DNA from: Francisella orientalis FNO12
GTDB taxonomy: Bacteria > Pseudomonadota > Gammaproteobacteria > Francisellales > Francisellaceae
DNA: 64,000 bases
Assembly (NCBI RefSeq): GCF_001042525.2
Contig: NZ_CP011921.2
Location: 248,001 to 312,000 of the forward strand
Direction of reading: 5' to 3'
Shown piece by piece: positions 1 to 9,524 of the stretch. A model generated the notes under the pieces. The model ran no database searches, was not told where the DNA came from, and saw nothing but the letters and a program-made list of their open reading frames with translations. How positions within the stretch are numbered: position 1 is the first letter of the stretch; every line of letters starts with the position of its first letter. The translations under genes and the position numbers were made by a program.

Positions 1-158
1 TTTCATCTCTAGTAATGATGTATCAATATTTAGATACATTAGAGAATATGACAAAATCTGGCAAATCAAATGTAATTTTTACTCCAAATTCACCAAAAGG
101 CTTCAATAATCTAACTTCAGAAATGATAGGTGCTTTGTCTGCTGTTAAAGATATGTAA
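1..158 (+). CDS. SPFH/band 7 (stomatin-like) protein, C-terminal end only
   Basis: An open frame enters from the left edge (first whole codon at 3) and stops with TAA at 156-158, giving about 51 residues. The segment has the look of the C-terminal helix of stomatin/prohibitin-type SPFH proteins, where a conserved hydrophobic Y-x-x-L-D-x-L block is followed by a short basic stretch. Such proteins form large membrane-associated oligomers and are often paired with NfeD. The bulk of the gene is outside the window, so the family call rests only on this tail and is tentative. Confidence 0.5.
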   Translation, partial: SSLVMMYQYLDTLENMTKSGKSNVIFTPNSPKGFNNLTSEMIGALSAVKDM

Positions 159-372
159 TTTTTTTTTAAATATGATTATTGCATATTAGTATTTCATGAA
201 TGAAAAAAATATATAGAAGTAATATTACCATATCGGTATTGCTATTTTGCAAAGTTCAAGTTGAATTTGTGATATTAGTAAAATACTAATTTTCTACTAT
301 AAAATTGTTTCTGTAATGCAGTTCCATATGAGTGTATGAACTTAACAAGTATTTGGTCTAGGGAAAAAGTTG

Positions 373-449
373 TGGTAGCTATGACTGGACTTGAACCAGT
401 GACCCCAGCATTATGAATGCTGTGCTCTAACCAACTGAGCTACATAGCC
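373..449 (-). tRNA. tRNA-Met (CAU), elongator type
   Basis: Reading the minus strand gives a complete 77-nt cloverleaf with CCA encoded at the 3' end (373-375). The anticodon stem CAGCA/UGCUG closes a 7-nt loop UUCAUAA with anticodon CAU. The D arm (GCUCAGUUGGUUAGAGC) and T arm (GGUUCAAGUCC) are standard. The body resembles the E. coli elongator tRNA-Met, not the initiator (no GGG/CCC anticodon-stem pairs) nor the lysidine-type tRNA-Ile2. The acceptor ends in a G1-U72 wobble pair instead of G-C. It stands alone between the SPFH tail and the ProQ-like gene. Confidence 0.93.
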
Positions 450-624
450 ACGAAAGATGAGATTTATTATATGTAATTTATAAAAATTGTCAATATTAAT
501 TCATATTGATGTTAAAAAAATATTACGGATGTTTTATTGCTTGCTAAATATATTAGTTTTGTAGTACGATATAAAGCAAGTATACACAGGGTTTACCCTA
601 TATAACTATTAATGAAATAAAGAA

Positions 625-1323
625 ATGTCTGAAGGTAGAAATAAATTAAACGATTTTTCATTGTTACAATCATTGTTAGGTGGGCCATCTAAAATAGAAG
701 AAAAGACTTCTAGAATGAGACAAGCTAGAGATAAAAATATTTCTAAAACTAAAAATATTCCGAAAGCTCCTGCTAAAAGGGTTGAGGAAAGAGATACTTC
801 TTTTATCCGTATTCCACAGTATGGCCATAGAATAAACAATAAAACAGTAGATGAATTGCGGAATCCTCAATTAGAGGATGCTCAAGAAATCGTGATAACT
901 GTTGATGTTGAGAAAGAAAGACAAAAAGAAGAAGCAAAACTGTTCAAATGGTTGTGTCTTCGTTTTCCTAAATGTTTCGATCCAATCAATAAGAAGCCAC
1001 TTAAAATTGGTATAAGTGAAGAAATTGAAATTTTTTATCAAAATGAGCACTTTGCTCCTGTAGATAAAATGGTTCTTAGAAATGTGTTGCGTCGCTATGT
1101 TGGTGATACACGTTATCATAAGGCTGTTTTTGAACTCAAGCAAAGATTTAATCTACAAGGTCAACCAGTCGAAGATTACTCTCATGAACACGTTGAGTAT
1201 TCTAAAAAGCGTCTTGATGAAATCGCTGAGAAAGCTGAGTTTAGAGCAAAGGGCTTGACTATGAAAGATTATTACGAGTACAAAAAACAGCAACAAGAAG
1301 AAAAAGTAGATACTGAAGAATAA
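625..1323 (+). CDS. proQ: ProQ/FinO-domain RNA-binding protein
   Basis: 232 residues. The first ~100 are highly charged (Lys/Arg/Glu-rich) and probably disordered. Residues ~105-200 form a ProQ/FinO domain, recognisable by the LFKWLCLRFPKCFD start, the K-P-L-K-I-G-I segment, and the L-R-N-V-L-R-R-Y helix followed by Y-H-K-A-V. The C-terminus is a charged coiled-coil-like tail. Family members are global RNA chaperones that bind structured 3' ends and sRNA-mRNA pairs. The layout (disordered N-terminus, then the domain) differs from E. coli ProQ, whose domain is N-terminal, so the symbol denotes the family and not strict orthology. The ATG at 625 has only a weak purine-rich leader. Confidence 0.82.
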   Translation: MSEGRNKLNDFSLLQSLLGGPSKIEEKTSRMRQARDKNISKTKNIPKAPAKRVEERDTSFIRIPQYGHRINNKTVDELRNPQLEDAQEIVITVDVEKERQKEEAKLFKWLCLRFPKCFDPINKKPLKIGISEEIEIFYQNEHFAPVDKMVLRNVLRRYVGDTRYHKAVFELKQRFNLQGQPVEDYSHEHVEYSKKRLDEIAEKAEFRAKGLTMKDYYEYKKQQQEEKVDTEE

Positions 1324-1412
1324 GTTTTTAAAATCACTGTAAATTATTGCCTCTTTTGCTTTTTAGGTTTATTCTTTTATTCATGAATTATCAAATCTGA
1401 TTATCTGACAGT

Positions 1413-1895
1413 ATGAAAAAAATATTTTTTTCTAGAAAGTTTTTGGTAGTGTTGCTTCTATCAGTATTATTTATTTTGAGTAGTTGTTCTACTACTGGTG
1501 ATGGTTATCAAGGGCAAGTACTGCCGATTATAAAGCATGGTCATTCAAAGAAAAAACAGACGGCTTATAATATATATGGTTTTAAGTTTGAAAATACTCC
1601 TAGTAGTATTTATAACATTCTTGATAAAAAACCTACTGAGTTTTTGGTTAATGTATATATTGGTGATAATTATGGTTGTAAGTTTACTTATACTATGGAT
1701 AAAGAAGGTAAAAAAGAAGAGATTACTAAAACTAGTTCTTTTGTATCATACTTATCAGGTAGTAATGAGTTGCTGAAATTAGAGTGTAAAGGTGAAGACT
1801 CTAACATTGACTATAAGATTGTCGTTTATGCTAATAATGTTGAGTATGACAAGGTAGGGAACTTATCTTACTTAGCTGCTTTGGGAGGTTTGTAA
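1413..1895 (+). CDS. Hypothetical lipoprotein
   Basis: 160 residues beginning with a classical type II signal: basic n-region (MKKIFFSRK), hydrophobic core, and lipobox L-S-S-C with the acylated Cys at position 25, followed by S-T-T-G. The mature part is polar with two further Cys residues (in YGCKF and LECKG) that could pair in the periplasm. No family is recognised. It runs toward trkH, whose stop codon is only 6 bases away on the other strand, so the two transcripts converge. Confidence 0.75.
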   Translation: MKKIFFSRKFLVVLLLSVLFILSSCSTTGDGYQGQVLPIIKHGHSKKKQTAYNIYGFKFENTPSSIYNILDKKPTEFLVNVYIGDNYGCKFTYTMDKEGKKEEITKTSSFVSYLSGSNELLKLECKGEDSNIDYKIVVYANNVEYDKVGNLSYLAALGGL

Positions 1896-1901
1896 GTATT
1901 T

Positions 1902-3353
1902 TTATTTTCTCCAAAAATCTGGCATGAATAGCACTAGGATTGTAAATATCTCAAGACGTCCTGCAATCATTGCGAAGTCACATATCCATAGAGCTTCTTT
2001 GGGTAAGCTTTTGAAGTTAGAACCAATTTCTCCTAGTCCTGGACCGACATTTGATAGTGTTGTTGCGATAGTGGAGAACGCTGTAGTTACATCTAAGCCG
2101 CAACCTAGCAGTGCTAACCAACCACCGGCAAAGATTATGATATAAACAGAAATAAACCCAGAAACCCTATTTAAAGCTTGTTCAGATATATGAATATCTC
2201 CAAGTTTAACAGTGAAGACTCCTTGAGGGTGGATTACTCTTTTGGCTTCTAGGATAGCCTTTTCTTTGAAAAGAATGGCGCGAATCATTTTCAAACCGCC
2301 GGCAGTCGAGCCACCACAACCACCAATTATTCCAATAAACATTAGCATTATTGGTAAGAAACTAGGCCATAAATAGTAGTTTGTATCAGAAACAAAGCCA
2401 GCACTTGAGGATATAGATATAACTTGAAAAACACTGTTTGTAACTATACTAAAGACATTTGACAAGTCATCAGTATGGGCAATCATAGTTATACATACTA
2501 TGAAAGAAGCAAAAAATACGAAGTAAAAGTATGCTTTGAGTTCAACATTTTTGAAATAGTGGCTTATTTTAAATTTAGATAAAGCTATATAGTGAGCTTT
2601 GAAGCTAGTAGCTCCCAAGAAAAGAAAGATTCCACAAACTAGAATCATTCCAAAAGGCTTGTCAGCCATGCTTGAATCAGATGGTGCAAAACCACCTGTA
2701 GATACGGTAGAGAATGTATAGCATATAGCATTAAAAGGATCTACACCAACCAATAAATAAGAAATAAAGCATAAGAATGTTAGCAATAGATATACTAGCC
2801 ATAGAGCTTTGGCAGTACTTGAAATTTTTGGAGCGATTTTGTCATCTTTCCATTGCCCAGATATTTCAGCTTTATAGAGCTGCATACCACCTACACCTAA
2901 AAGTGGTAAGATGGCAACTGATAAAACAATAATCCCCATACCGCCAAAAAATTCAGTTTGTTGACGATAAAATAGTATACTGTGTGGCAGTTTGTCTAGT
3001 CCTTCAATTACGGTACCACCTGTAGTTGTAAAGCCAGAGACTGATTCAAATACAGCGTCAGTGAATGAAAGGTTTAAGCCCGGAAAGGACATGTAGGGAA
3101 TGGCACCAAAAACGGTCACAAACATCCAAACTAATGTTACTATTAAAAAACCATCTCTATTAGAAAGTTTCTTTTGGGTATTTCTAGAGATGAACCACAA
3201 AAAGAAGCCACAAGAAAAGGTCACAGCAAAGCTTAAAATATAAGGATAAGCATTTTTTTCGGCATATATGTAGTCAACTAATAATGGACTAAGCATAGTG
3301 ATGCTTAAAAACATTAAGAATATACCAATTATCTTTGGTTTTTGACTCAACAT
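1902..3353 (-). CDS. trkH: Trk-type potassium uptake protein TrkH
   Basis: 483 residues, the expected length for TrkH. It is polytopic, with the four degenerate P-loop repeats that build the K+ selectivity filter: SGFTTTGGT, TVSTGGFAP, SSSAGFVS and TLSNVGPG. Each carries the filter glycine. TrkH works in the inner membrane with the NAD/ATP-binding regulator TrkA, which is not in this window. The gene is monocistronic here; the upstream intergenic region (3354-3469) is shared divergently with a small conserved gene. Confidence 0.95.
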   Translation of the reverse strand: MLSQKPKIIGIFLMFLSITMLSPLLVDYIYAEKNAYPYILSFAVTFSCGFFLWFISRNTQKKLSNRDGFLIVTLVWMFVTVFGAIPYMSFPGLNLSFTDAVFESVSGFTTTGGTVIEGLDKLPHSILFYRQQTEFFGGMGIIVLSVAILPLLGVGGMQLYKAEISGQWKDDKIAPKISSTAKALWLVYLLLTFLCFISYLLVGVDPFNAICYTFSTVSTGGFAPSDSSMADKPFGMILVCGIFLFLGATSFKAHYIALSKFKISHYFKNVELKAYFYFVFFASFIVCITMIAHTDDLSNVFSIVTNSVFQVISISSSAGFVSDTNYYLWPSFLPIMLMFIGIIGGCGGSTAGGLKMIRAILFKEKAILEAKRVIHPQGVFTVKLGDIHISEQALNRVSGFISVYIIIFAGGWLALLGCGLDVTTAFSTIATTLSNVGPGLGEIGSNFKSLPKEALWICDFAMIAGRLEIFTILVLFMPDFWRK

Positions 3354-3410
3354 AATCTGCTAATACTTAAAAGCTTAATATTTTATATATGACTTTGATG
3401 TTTAGTTTAG

Positions 3411-3416
3411 TATAAT
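3411..3416 (+). promoter_or_regulatory. Candidate -10 box (TATAAT) for the 3470 gene
   Basis: A consensus TATAAT lies 54 bases upstream of the ATG at 3470 in an AT-rich divergent intergenic region. No convincing TTGACA-like -35 sits at 16-18 bases (nearest is ATGACT). In a genome this AT-rich, chance TATAAT matches are common. Confidence 0.3.
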
Positions 3417-3469
3417 TACACACAAGCTACAAGATAATTTATATTTAGTATTTTAGGAGAAGTCGTCGT

Positions 3470-3670
3470 ATGATGAAGCTTATATTGCGTTTGGCTCACT
3501 TGTTCGATAACAAAAAAGACAGAGCTTATGTGAGTGAAATAGACCAGTTTTTGCAAGAGTTCGATAAGGCTAACCCACAGAAGTCAGAATCGCAAAAAAA
3601 AGAAATATTAAAGCATAGAAATATCTACAAAAGAGAGGCTAAGCCTAAAACTGATTTTCTTGATGGTTAG
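3470..3670 (+). CDS. Small conserved cytosolic protein (possibly CBU_0585-like)
   Basis: 66 residues, acidic/basic and soluble, without signal or membrane segment. The core (RAYVSEIDQFLQEFD, then S-x-S-Q-K-K-E-I and H-R-N-I-Y) looks like the small gammaproteobacterial proteins annotated as the CBU_0585 family, whose role is unknown; that match is from memory. An AGGAGA ribosome site at 3455-3460 supports the double ATG at 3470/3473. Confidence 0.6.
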   Translation: MMKLILRLAHLFDNKKDRAYVSEIDQFLQEFDKANPQKSESQKKEILKHRNIYKREAKPKTDFLDG

Positions 3671-3795
3671 TTTTTTTTACAAAAGTAACTTAATACACTC
3701 TTAGTTAGTTCTACATTTACAATCAGCTTTTATTAGCATCTCAAATATAATACACTTAGAGTATATTTGTGTATCTTTTTGATTATTAGTCAGTT

Positions 3796-5112
3796 ATGAA
3801 AAAGAAGTATTTTATTATTGCTGCTATATCAGTTTTTATAGTTGCGTTTTTTTTGCTTTTAAATTATCTGCAACCAATGAGGGCAGATGATTTTGGTAGA
3901 GCTAATACAGATACCCTAGCAAAAGGGTTAATAATTATGGTTCACTCTATTCATGCTGATTATTTTACGTGGACAGGCAGAGTTTCTGCACAGGCTTTAA
4001 TCTACTTCTTTATGAGTAAAACATATATAACTTTGTCACTATTTATAGTCAATGTGATTAATTCGATAGCGTTTTATGTATTTATGCTACTGACTTTCAA
4101 AATAATCACTTATGATAGAGGTAGAATATTATCTAAAGATTTTGTTATATATAGTTTTTTCTTTGTTTTTGTCTTTTATCAGACAGGGTTTATGGCAAAT
4201 ATCCTATGGAAAACAGGGGCTATTCAGTACTTTTTGGGATTAACATTACTTACTGTTTTATACTATTTCTCCATAGTCAAAAATAAAAACAGTATGTTAC
4301 TTGGCTTATTTATTGGATCCATTGTTGGTCTATATAATGAGATATTTGTATGTGTTAGTATTTTACTTTGTCTAGCATGCTTTTTTGAAAGAGTGCTTAC
4401 AAAGAAAGTTATAAATGATACGCTTGTTGCTTTTTTTGTTGCGTGTGGAATCGGAGGTGTTGTACTAATAACAGCACCTGGAAACTATGCAAGGCTAGAT
4501 CATTTATCATCAGGAGTTCAGTCATCACTATTACAAAACGTTACTCGTTTGATAAGTGAGCTAATATTTACGCCACAATATACACTTATACTGTTGATTA
4601 TGATTGTGACCTTTTCAATATTAGCTTTCACTAATAAAAATTTCAAAATACTATCAGTAGTTGTATATTCCGCAGCACTTGTATTATCACTGTTTGTATT
4701 AGTGCCTGTGGCTAAATCGTATGATCTAAATCAAAGAGTATTGCTTATTTATTATGCAATATTTTTTATGGCTGCTTATATGCAAATTTATAGTCATAGT
4801 AGTTCATTTGTTATCAAACTATATGCCGCTCTCAAGAAGCTAAGTCCGATATTTGTCTTATTGTTAGTAGCACAATTATATTTAATATTTAGTATGAGTT
4901 TGTTTTTTTACAACTTCGAGCGGAAGCGTGATGTTTTAGTAGCTCAATATCAACATTCCGGAGTTACTGATCCAACATTACCGTGTATAGTTGATTATAT
5001 ATCACCAACTGTTTTTATTGATGATATTACACCTAATAAAGATCTTTATAATAATCAAGCTTATGCTAATTTTTATAGTTTTAAAAGTGTTACTTGTGAA
5101 ACTGTTGGTTAA
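3796..5112 (+). CDS. Polytopic membrane protein, DUF6056-like (possible GT-C type glycosyltransferase)
   Basis: 438 residues with about ten hydrophobic segments. After the first membrane helix comes the motif MRADDFGRA followed by H-x-D-Y-F-T-W-T-G-R-V. An acidic pair in the first external loop and a W-T-G-R block are typical of DUF6056 and of GT-C/GtrII-like glycosyltransferases that use polyprenyl-phosphate sugars on the periplasmic side. The C-terminal ~70 residues form a short periplasmic tail with two Cys residues. It is followed at 22 bases by a small membrane protein, suggesting a two-gene unit. The substrate is unknown; a role in surface glycan modification is an inference. Confidence 0.6.
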   Translation: MKKKYFIIAAISVFIVAFFLLLNYLQPMRADDFGRANTDTLAKGLIIMVHSIHADYFTWTGRVSAQALIYFFMSKTYITLSLFIVNVINSIAFYVFMLLTFKIITYDRGRILSKDFVIYSFFFVFVFYQTGFMANILWKTGAIQYFLGLTLLTVLYYFSIVKNKNSMLLGLFIGSIVGLYNEIFVCVSILLCLACFFERVLTKKVINDTLVAFFVACGIGGVVLITAPGNYARLDHLSSGVQSSLLQNVTRLISELIFTPQYTLILLIMIVTFSILAFTNKNFKILSVVVYSAALVLSLFVLVPVAKSYDLNQRVLLIYYAIFFMAAYMQIYSHSSSFVIKLYAALKKLSPIFVLLLVAQLYLIFSMSLFFYNFERKRDVLVAQYQHSGVTDPTLPCIVDYISPTVFIDDITPNKDLYNNQAYANFYSFKSVTCETVG

Positions 5113-5134
5113 CTAAAAGCTAGGATATGAAATA

Positions 5135-5392
5135 ATGTTAAATAAGAATTTTTTTATAAAAATATTGCTATTGATTGTTTTTGTTATAACTTTTTTTATT
5201 GGTGTTGTAATTTATAGTTATGTGTTTGCTAGAGTGCAAAATTCAACAATATTTTTTAAATTTTTAGATGTTATCAGAGTGCATAGTTTAGCTCAGGTAG
5301 CATCTTTTGTGTGGATTACTTCATTACCAGTACTGCTAGCTATTTACTACTATCTTTTTTTCGGAGTGATATTTAAGAAGTATATAAAATAA
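5135..5392 (+). CDS. Small two-helix membrane protein
   Basis: 85 residues with two long hydrophobic segments (about 8-32 and 50-78) separated by a short loop containing R-V-Q-N-S and D-V-I-R-V-H. It follows the DUF6056-like gene by 22 bases in the same direction and ends 6 bases before the converging lolA. No family is recognised; the position suggests an accessory subunit of the preceding membrane protein. Confidence 0.55.
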   Translation: MLNKNFFIKILLLIVFVITFFIGVVIYSYVFARVQNSTIFFKFLDVIRVHSLAQVASFVWITSLPVLLAIYYYLFFGVIFKKYIK

Positions 5393-5397
5393 AACTA

Positions 5398-6015
5398 TCA
5401 ATCTTTAGTTTCATCAATTACATCAGTATCTTTAGGAATGTCAAAATTAAATTTAGTATTATCTATGTCAATATCAGTTTTCACATCTGAGAAAGAGATT
5501 TTAGTAAATTGATTTAAAGAAGTAGATATCGCTAGGTATTCAAGATTTTCATTATCAGAGAATTTAATTTGTATACTATCAATCATTTGATCATTCTTGG
5601 GTTTTAGTAGGTATGTGTTCTTATCTAGTTCTCTAACAGTAAATAGTTTATTTATATTGTCGGTGTTTTTAGAAAGCAAAATGAGATAAGGGAATTGTGA
5701 GATATTGTTAGATACTTTTTTTATGATGACTTGTTCTAAGTCGCCATCATATATCCAAAGCTTTGATCCATTTGAGATGATTTCTTGATTATTAGGAGAA
5801 GTAGTTATCCATCTAAAGAACTTAGGCTTTTTTAAACTCATATAGCCTTTTGAGCTAATATTATCAGTAGCTCTTCCACCATTAATGAGTTTTTGATCAA
5901 AGCTTGCGCTCATTGAGTGAATGTTTTTGATTTTATTTATAAGATCATCACTAGCATTAGCAAAACTATAGTCGATGCTAAATATAAGAGTAACGAGTAA
6001 AACTATTTTTTTCAT
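5398..6015 (-). CDS. lolA: Outer-membrane lipoprotein carrier protein LolA
   Basis: 205 residues with a Sec signal peptide (cleavage probably after S-F-A near residue 20). The mature protein shows the LolA pattern: a Q-K motif in M-S-A-S-F-D-Q-K, then S-x-G-x-M-x-L-x-K-P-x-F-F-R-W, then W-I-Y-D-x-D-L-x-Q-V. LolA shuttles lipoproteins across the periplasm from LolCDE to the outer membrane. It starts immediately after the ftsK stop, the same ftsK-lolA order as in E. coli. Clients would include the several lipoproteins encoded in this window. Confidence 0.9.
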   Translation of the reverse strand: MKKIVLLVTLIFSIDYSFANASDDLINKIKNIHSMSASFDQKLINGGRATDNISSKGYMSLKKPKFFRWITTSPNNQEIISNGSKLWIYDGDLEQVIIKKVSNNISQFPYLILLSKNTDNINKLFTVRELDKNTYLLKPKNDQMIDSIQIKFSDNENLEYLAISTSLNQFTKISFSDVKTDIDIDNTKFNFDIPKDTDVIDETKD

Positions 6016-8484
6016 TTAAGAATCTCTTTTAATTAAAACTTCACGCAAGCCGTTTTGGTTCATTTCAGAAACAATACCGTTTTCTTCCATTTCCTCCATT
6101 AATCTTGCAGAGCGGTTATAACCTATCTTTAATTTGCGCTGAACAGCAGATATAGATGCTTTTTGTGTTTTGATAACAATTTCTACAGCTTCGTTGTATA
6201 AAGGGTCTTCACTATCTCCACTACTACCAGAGCCACCACTGCTATTATCAGCATCCTCAGAGGCTTCTAAAATATCTTGTACATAGTCAGGCTCGCCATA
6301 TTCTTTCCATGATTCTACTACTCTATGTACTTCATTATCATCAACAAAGGCACCATGAATACGCATAGGAGCTCCAAAGCCAGGCTTTAAATATAGCATA
6401 TCGCCTTGTCCAAGAAGTTGCTCAGCACCTTGCTGGTCAAGGATTGTTCTAGAGTCAATCCTTGAAGATACCTGGAATGACATCCTTGTTGGAATGTTTG
6501 CTTTGATTAGTCCTGTTACAACATCTACAGAAGGTCTTTGAGTCGCTAAGATGATATGAATCCCCGCAGCACGAGCTTTTTGAGCAAGTCTTGCAATCAG
6601 CTCCTCAACTTTCTTACCGACAACCATAATCATATCGGCAAACTCATCTGCAACAACGACAATGTATGGCATTTTTGTAAGAGTTGGAGCTTCGTGAGCT
6701 CTTTCTGGATTCATTTTGATAAACATTGTATCTTTAAGAGGTCTGCCAGCTTTTTCAGCCTGCTCAATTTTGTCATTAAGTAATGCGATATTTCTAACTC
6801 CAGCAGCAGACATTAGTGCATAGCGACGCTCCATTTCTTTTACACACCAGCGCAAAGAGTTAGCAGCTTCTGTCATATCTGTAACAACTGGTGTTAGTAA
6901 ATGAGGTATACCATCATAGATAGAAAGCTCAAGCATCTTAGGATCGATCATAATAAATTTAAGCTCATCAGGACTACACTTGTATAACATGCTGAGGATC
7001 ATCGCATTCACACCAACAGATTTACCAGATCCTGTTGTACCAGCTACTAGTAAATGAGGCATCTTTGAAAGTTCAGCAAAGGTTGGCTTGCCAGATATAT
7101 CAACACCTATTCCCATTAGGGTAGGGGCTTTGGATTTCATAAATTCAGGTGAGGCAAGTACTTCCTTAATGCGTACCATTTGTCTAGTTGGATTTGGTAA
7201 TTCTAGACCTACGTATGGTTTACCGGGTATCACTTCAACAACTCTAACAGCTCTGGTTGATAATGCTCTAGCCAAGTCCTGAGCGATATTTGTAAGTTTG
7301 CTAACTTTTGTACCTCTTGCTAAATCTATTTCATATCTAGTGATAACAGGGCCAGGATAAGCAGCGACAACTTTAGCGTTTATGTTAAAGTCATTTAGTG
7401 TTTGCTCTAGTAAAGAAGATGTTTCATTAAGCTGTGCTTGAGAAATAACAGTTTGCTTTGGTTCAAGTTCCGTTAGTAGGTCTAATGATGGTAAATCTGC
7501 TTTTTTCAGAGGTTTGACAATAGGTTGAGTTTGAGTGATTACTCTTAAATCTTCCTTGGTCATTTGTGGTGATGAAGTTGACTCTGAATCAAGCGGATTG
7601 ATATCCTCATTATCATCAAAGTCAATATAAAGTTCTGAGATGGTTTCTTCATATATATCTGTGTTTGATTCTTTTTTAGGATCTTTAAATGACAGTTCAT
7701 TATCAACTTTAGTATTTTCTAAAACATCACGGAATGTATCGTTTTTTTTAGGATTTTCATCTTTTCTTAAGCTAATAGAGGCTTCTTGATGATTGTTTTT
7801 TTCAAGATTCTTTGTTGTAGTTATTTGTCCTTCAAAAGCATCAAAATCATTTATGTCTGGAATATCTTTATCATCTTTAGGCTTAGCTTTTGTTAAGTAG
7901 TTTAGAGCTCGACCTAAAAACATTACTATATTTTTGAAAATATATATCCATGTGGTGCCTGAATATAGTATTAAGCCGATAGACAATGTTATCAGTAGTA
8001 TGAAAGAGCTGCCTACTGTGCCTAAGTATTTTATAATAAATTTTGCTGTTTCATATCCTAATATACCTCCAGAGCGCTGAGGTACCCAGTAATTAAAAAA
8101 GTTTAGGTAAAGCTCAGATAATCCACAGCAAGAAAGTATAAAAGTAATAATACCAACAGTTTTAACAGTAAACATTAAATAGCCTAGACTTTCTTGTTTC
8201 CTTTTTAGAAGCAGGATTCTAACAAAATCAATAAGTAAAAAAGGTAAAACAAAGCCAATAATCCCAAAAATGGCTAGTATAAAACTAGATATATATGCTC
8301 CGACAGGGCCGGCGTAGTTTTTGATTGTAGTTTCAGAAGATATACTGCTCCAACCAGGATCATTTATGTTAAAGCTAAATAGTGCTATGAAAAGATATAT
8401 TATTATAGCAGTTAATATAACTACAAGAGTTATCTTTAGTCTACCTACTGCATGATTTGTTTTATTTATATTATTGTCAGCCAT
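6016..8484 (-). CDS. ftsK: DNA translocase FtsK
   Basis: 822 residues. Four or five N-terminal membrane helices (to ~200) are followed by an acidic, Asn/Lys-rich linker (~200-330). The hexameric motor has Walker A GTTGSGKS near residue 485 and Walker B V-V-V-A-D-E-F near 608. A C-terminal gamma winged helix reads KOPS sequences (about 755-820, containing [12 protein letters not shown]). A Ser/Gly run before the gamma domain is a flexible linker. FtsK clears chromosome termini at the septum and activates XerCD. Cotranscription with lolA is likely because the genes abut. Confidence 0.96.
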   Translation of the reverse strand: MADNNINKTNHAVGRLKITLVVILTAIIIYLFIALFSFNINDPGWSSISSETTIKNYAGPVGAYISSFILAIFGIIGFVLPFLLIDFVRILLLKRKQESLGYLMFTVKTVGIITFILSCCGLSELYLNFFNYWVPQRSGGILGYETAKFIIKYLGTVGSSFILLITLSIGLILYSGTTWIYIFKNIVMFLGRALNYLTKAKPKDDKDIPDINDFDAFEGQITTTKNLEKNNHQEASISLRKDENPKKNDTFRDVLENTKVDNELSFKDPKKESNTDIYEETISELYIDFDDNEDINPLDSESTSSPQMTKEDLRVITQTQPIVKPLKKADLPSLDLLTELEPKQTVISQAQLNETSSLLEQTLNDFNINAKVVAAYPGPVITRYEIDLARGTKVSKLTNIAQDLARALSTRAVRVVEVIPGKPYVGLELPNPTRQMVRIKEVLASPEFMKSKAPTLMGIGVDISGKPTFAELSKMPHLLVAGTTGSGKSVGVNAMILSMLYKCSPDELKFIMIDPKMLELSIYDGIPHLLTPVVTDMTEAANSLRWCVKEMERRYALMSAAGVRNIALLNDKIEQAEKAGRPLKDTMFIKMNPERAHEAPTLTKMPYIVVVADEFADMIMVVGKKVEELIARLAQKARAAGIHIILATQRPSVDVVTGLIKANIPTRMSFQVSSRIDSRTILDQQGAEQLLGQGDMLYLKPGFGAPMRIHGAFVDDNEVHRVVESWKEYGEPDYVQDILEASEDADNSSGGSGSSGDSEDPLYNEAVEIVIKTQKASISAVQRKLKIGYNRSARLMEEMEENGIVSEMNQNGLREVLIKRDS

Positions 8485-8606
8485 GATTTTGTAAAATGTT
8501 TAAAAATTAATGATAAAAACCAATTCACAATTCTAACAAAAAAAACTCTAAAAATGTTAGACTATACTACTAAATTATTAAGCTTAACGTTTTAAAGGGG
8601 CAAGAT

Positions 8607-9269
8607 TTGGCTAGATTTCATATTATATTGGGGTTTGTAGTTTGTTTCTTTGCTTGGATATTCTTTTTAATATTTCCTCATTTAGATATACAGATAGCAA
8701 ATTATTTTTATGATTCATCTATGCATCAGTTTATTGGTGGATATGATGGTTTTTTAGGATTTTTGCATTGGTTTGCAAGGTTTTTTCCGATATTTTTTTC
8801 TATAGGAGTAATTTTATTCTTAATAGGTTCTCTATTTATAGATAAATTTAAGATTAAGTATAGAAAGGCTATTTTTTTTATTGCAGTATGCTTATGGATT
8901 GGTCCTGGATTGATTGTTAACTATGTGTTTAAAGATCATTGGGGTAGGCCTAGACCTGTTATGGTGCAAGAATTCAATAGTGATAAGGTTTTCCAACCAC
9001 CATTTGTAATATCATCACAATGTGATAAAAATTGTTCTTTTGTTAGTGGTGATCCATCAATGGGCTTTTGGTTGTTTGCATTTATGCCATTAGTAGCTAC
9101 ACGTAGAAAAAAAGCCATTGTATTCGCAGCTACAATCTTTGCTGGGGGAGGTTTAGGACTAATGAGAATAGCTCAGGGGGGGCATTTTTTTAGTGATGTG
9201 GTATTCTGTGGCATATTTGTCTATATATGCACATGGATCGTTTATACGATTATGTATCGGGAAAAATAA
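8607..9269 (+). CDS. lpxF: PAP2-family lipid A 4'-phosphatase LpxF
   Basis: 220 residues with six predicted membrane helices and the three PAP2 phosphatase motifs: KDHWGRPRP (~109-117), SFVSGDPS (~145-152, a variant of PSGH) and RIAQGGHFFSD (~187-197). The sequence closely resembles F. novicida LpxF as I remember it. LpxF removes the 4'-phosphate of lipid A on the periplasmic face after MsbA export, contributing to poor TLR4 recognition and polymyxin resistance. The start is TTG at 8607, preceded by AAAGGGG at the right spacing. The LpxE 1-phosphatase is the alternative within the family; the following lysP-glpX-putP order fits the lpxF locus. Confidence 0.8.
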   Translation: MARFHIILGFVVCFFAWIFFLIFPHLDIQIANYFYDSSMHQFIGGYDGFLGFLHWFARFFPIFFSIGVILFLIGSLFIDKFKIKYRKAIFFIAVCLWIGPGLIVNYVFKDHWGRPRPVMVQEFNSDKVFQPPFVISSQCDKNCSFVSGDPSMGFWLFAFMPLVATRRKKAIVFAATIFAGGGLGLMRIAQGGHFFSDVVFCGIFVYICTWIVYTIMYREK

Positions 9270-9317
9270 CATTGATTTATATATTGTAAACATACATAAT
9301 TGAAAATTGAAGATATT

Positions 9318-9417
9318 GATTGGAGCAGTATTATGGATTTAGGTTTTATTTTTATGGCAGAGGTTTGGAATATTTAGAAATTAGAAAATTGTCTCTAATG
9401 CTCTATCTACTCCAATC
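9318..9417. repeat. Imperfect inverted repeat in the lpxF-lysP intergenic region
   Basis: GATTGGAGCAG (9318-9328) and the complement of GATTGGAGTAG (9407-9417) match at 10 of 11 bases, about 80 bases apart. The enclosed sequence holds only scraps of open frame. It could be the ends of a lost element or chance; no target duplication is visible. Confidence 0.25.
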
Positions 9418-9524
9418 GCTTTTAAAATCTTAAATTTTCTGGATATCAATCTTAGTTATGAAGAGCAAGTTATTACTTTTGGCTCTTTGAATTTTTAATA
9501 ATGCCTTTGGGAGAAGAATAGTAG

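Noticed and set aside
373-449. tRNA-Ile2 (lysidine-modified CAU) instead of tRNA-Met
   Set aside because: The D arm, T arm and acceptor resemble elongator tRNA-Met; the anticodon stem lacks the G/C pairs usual in tRNA-Ile2. Initiator was rejected because no three G-C pairs stack on the anticodon stem.
9318-9417. Insertion sequence between lpxF and lysP
   Set aside because: Only a weak 11-base inverted repeat ~80 bases apart; no transposase frame and no target duplication.
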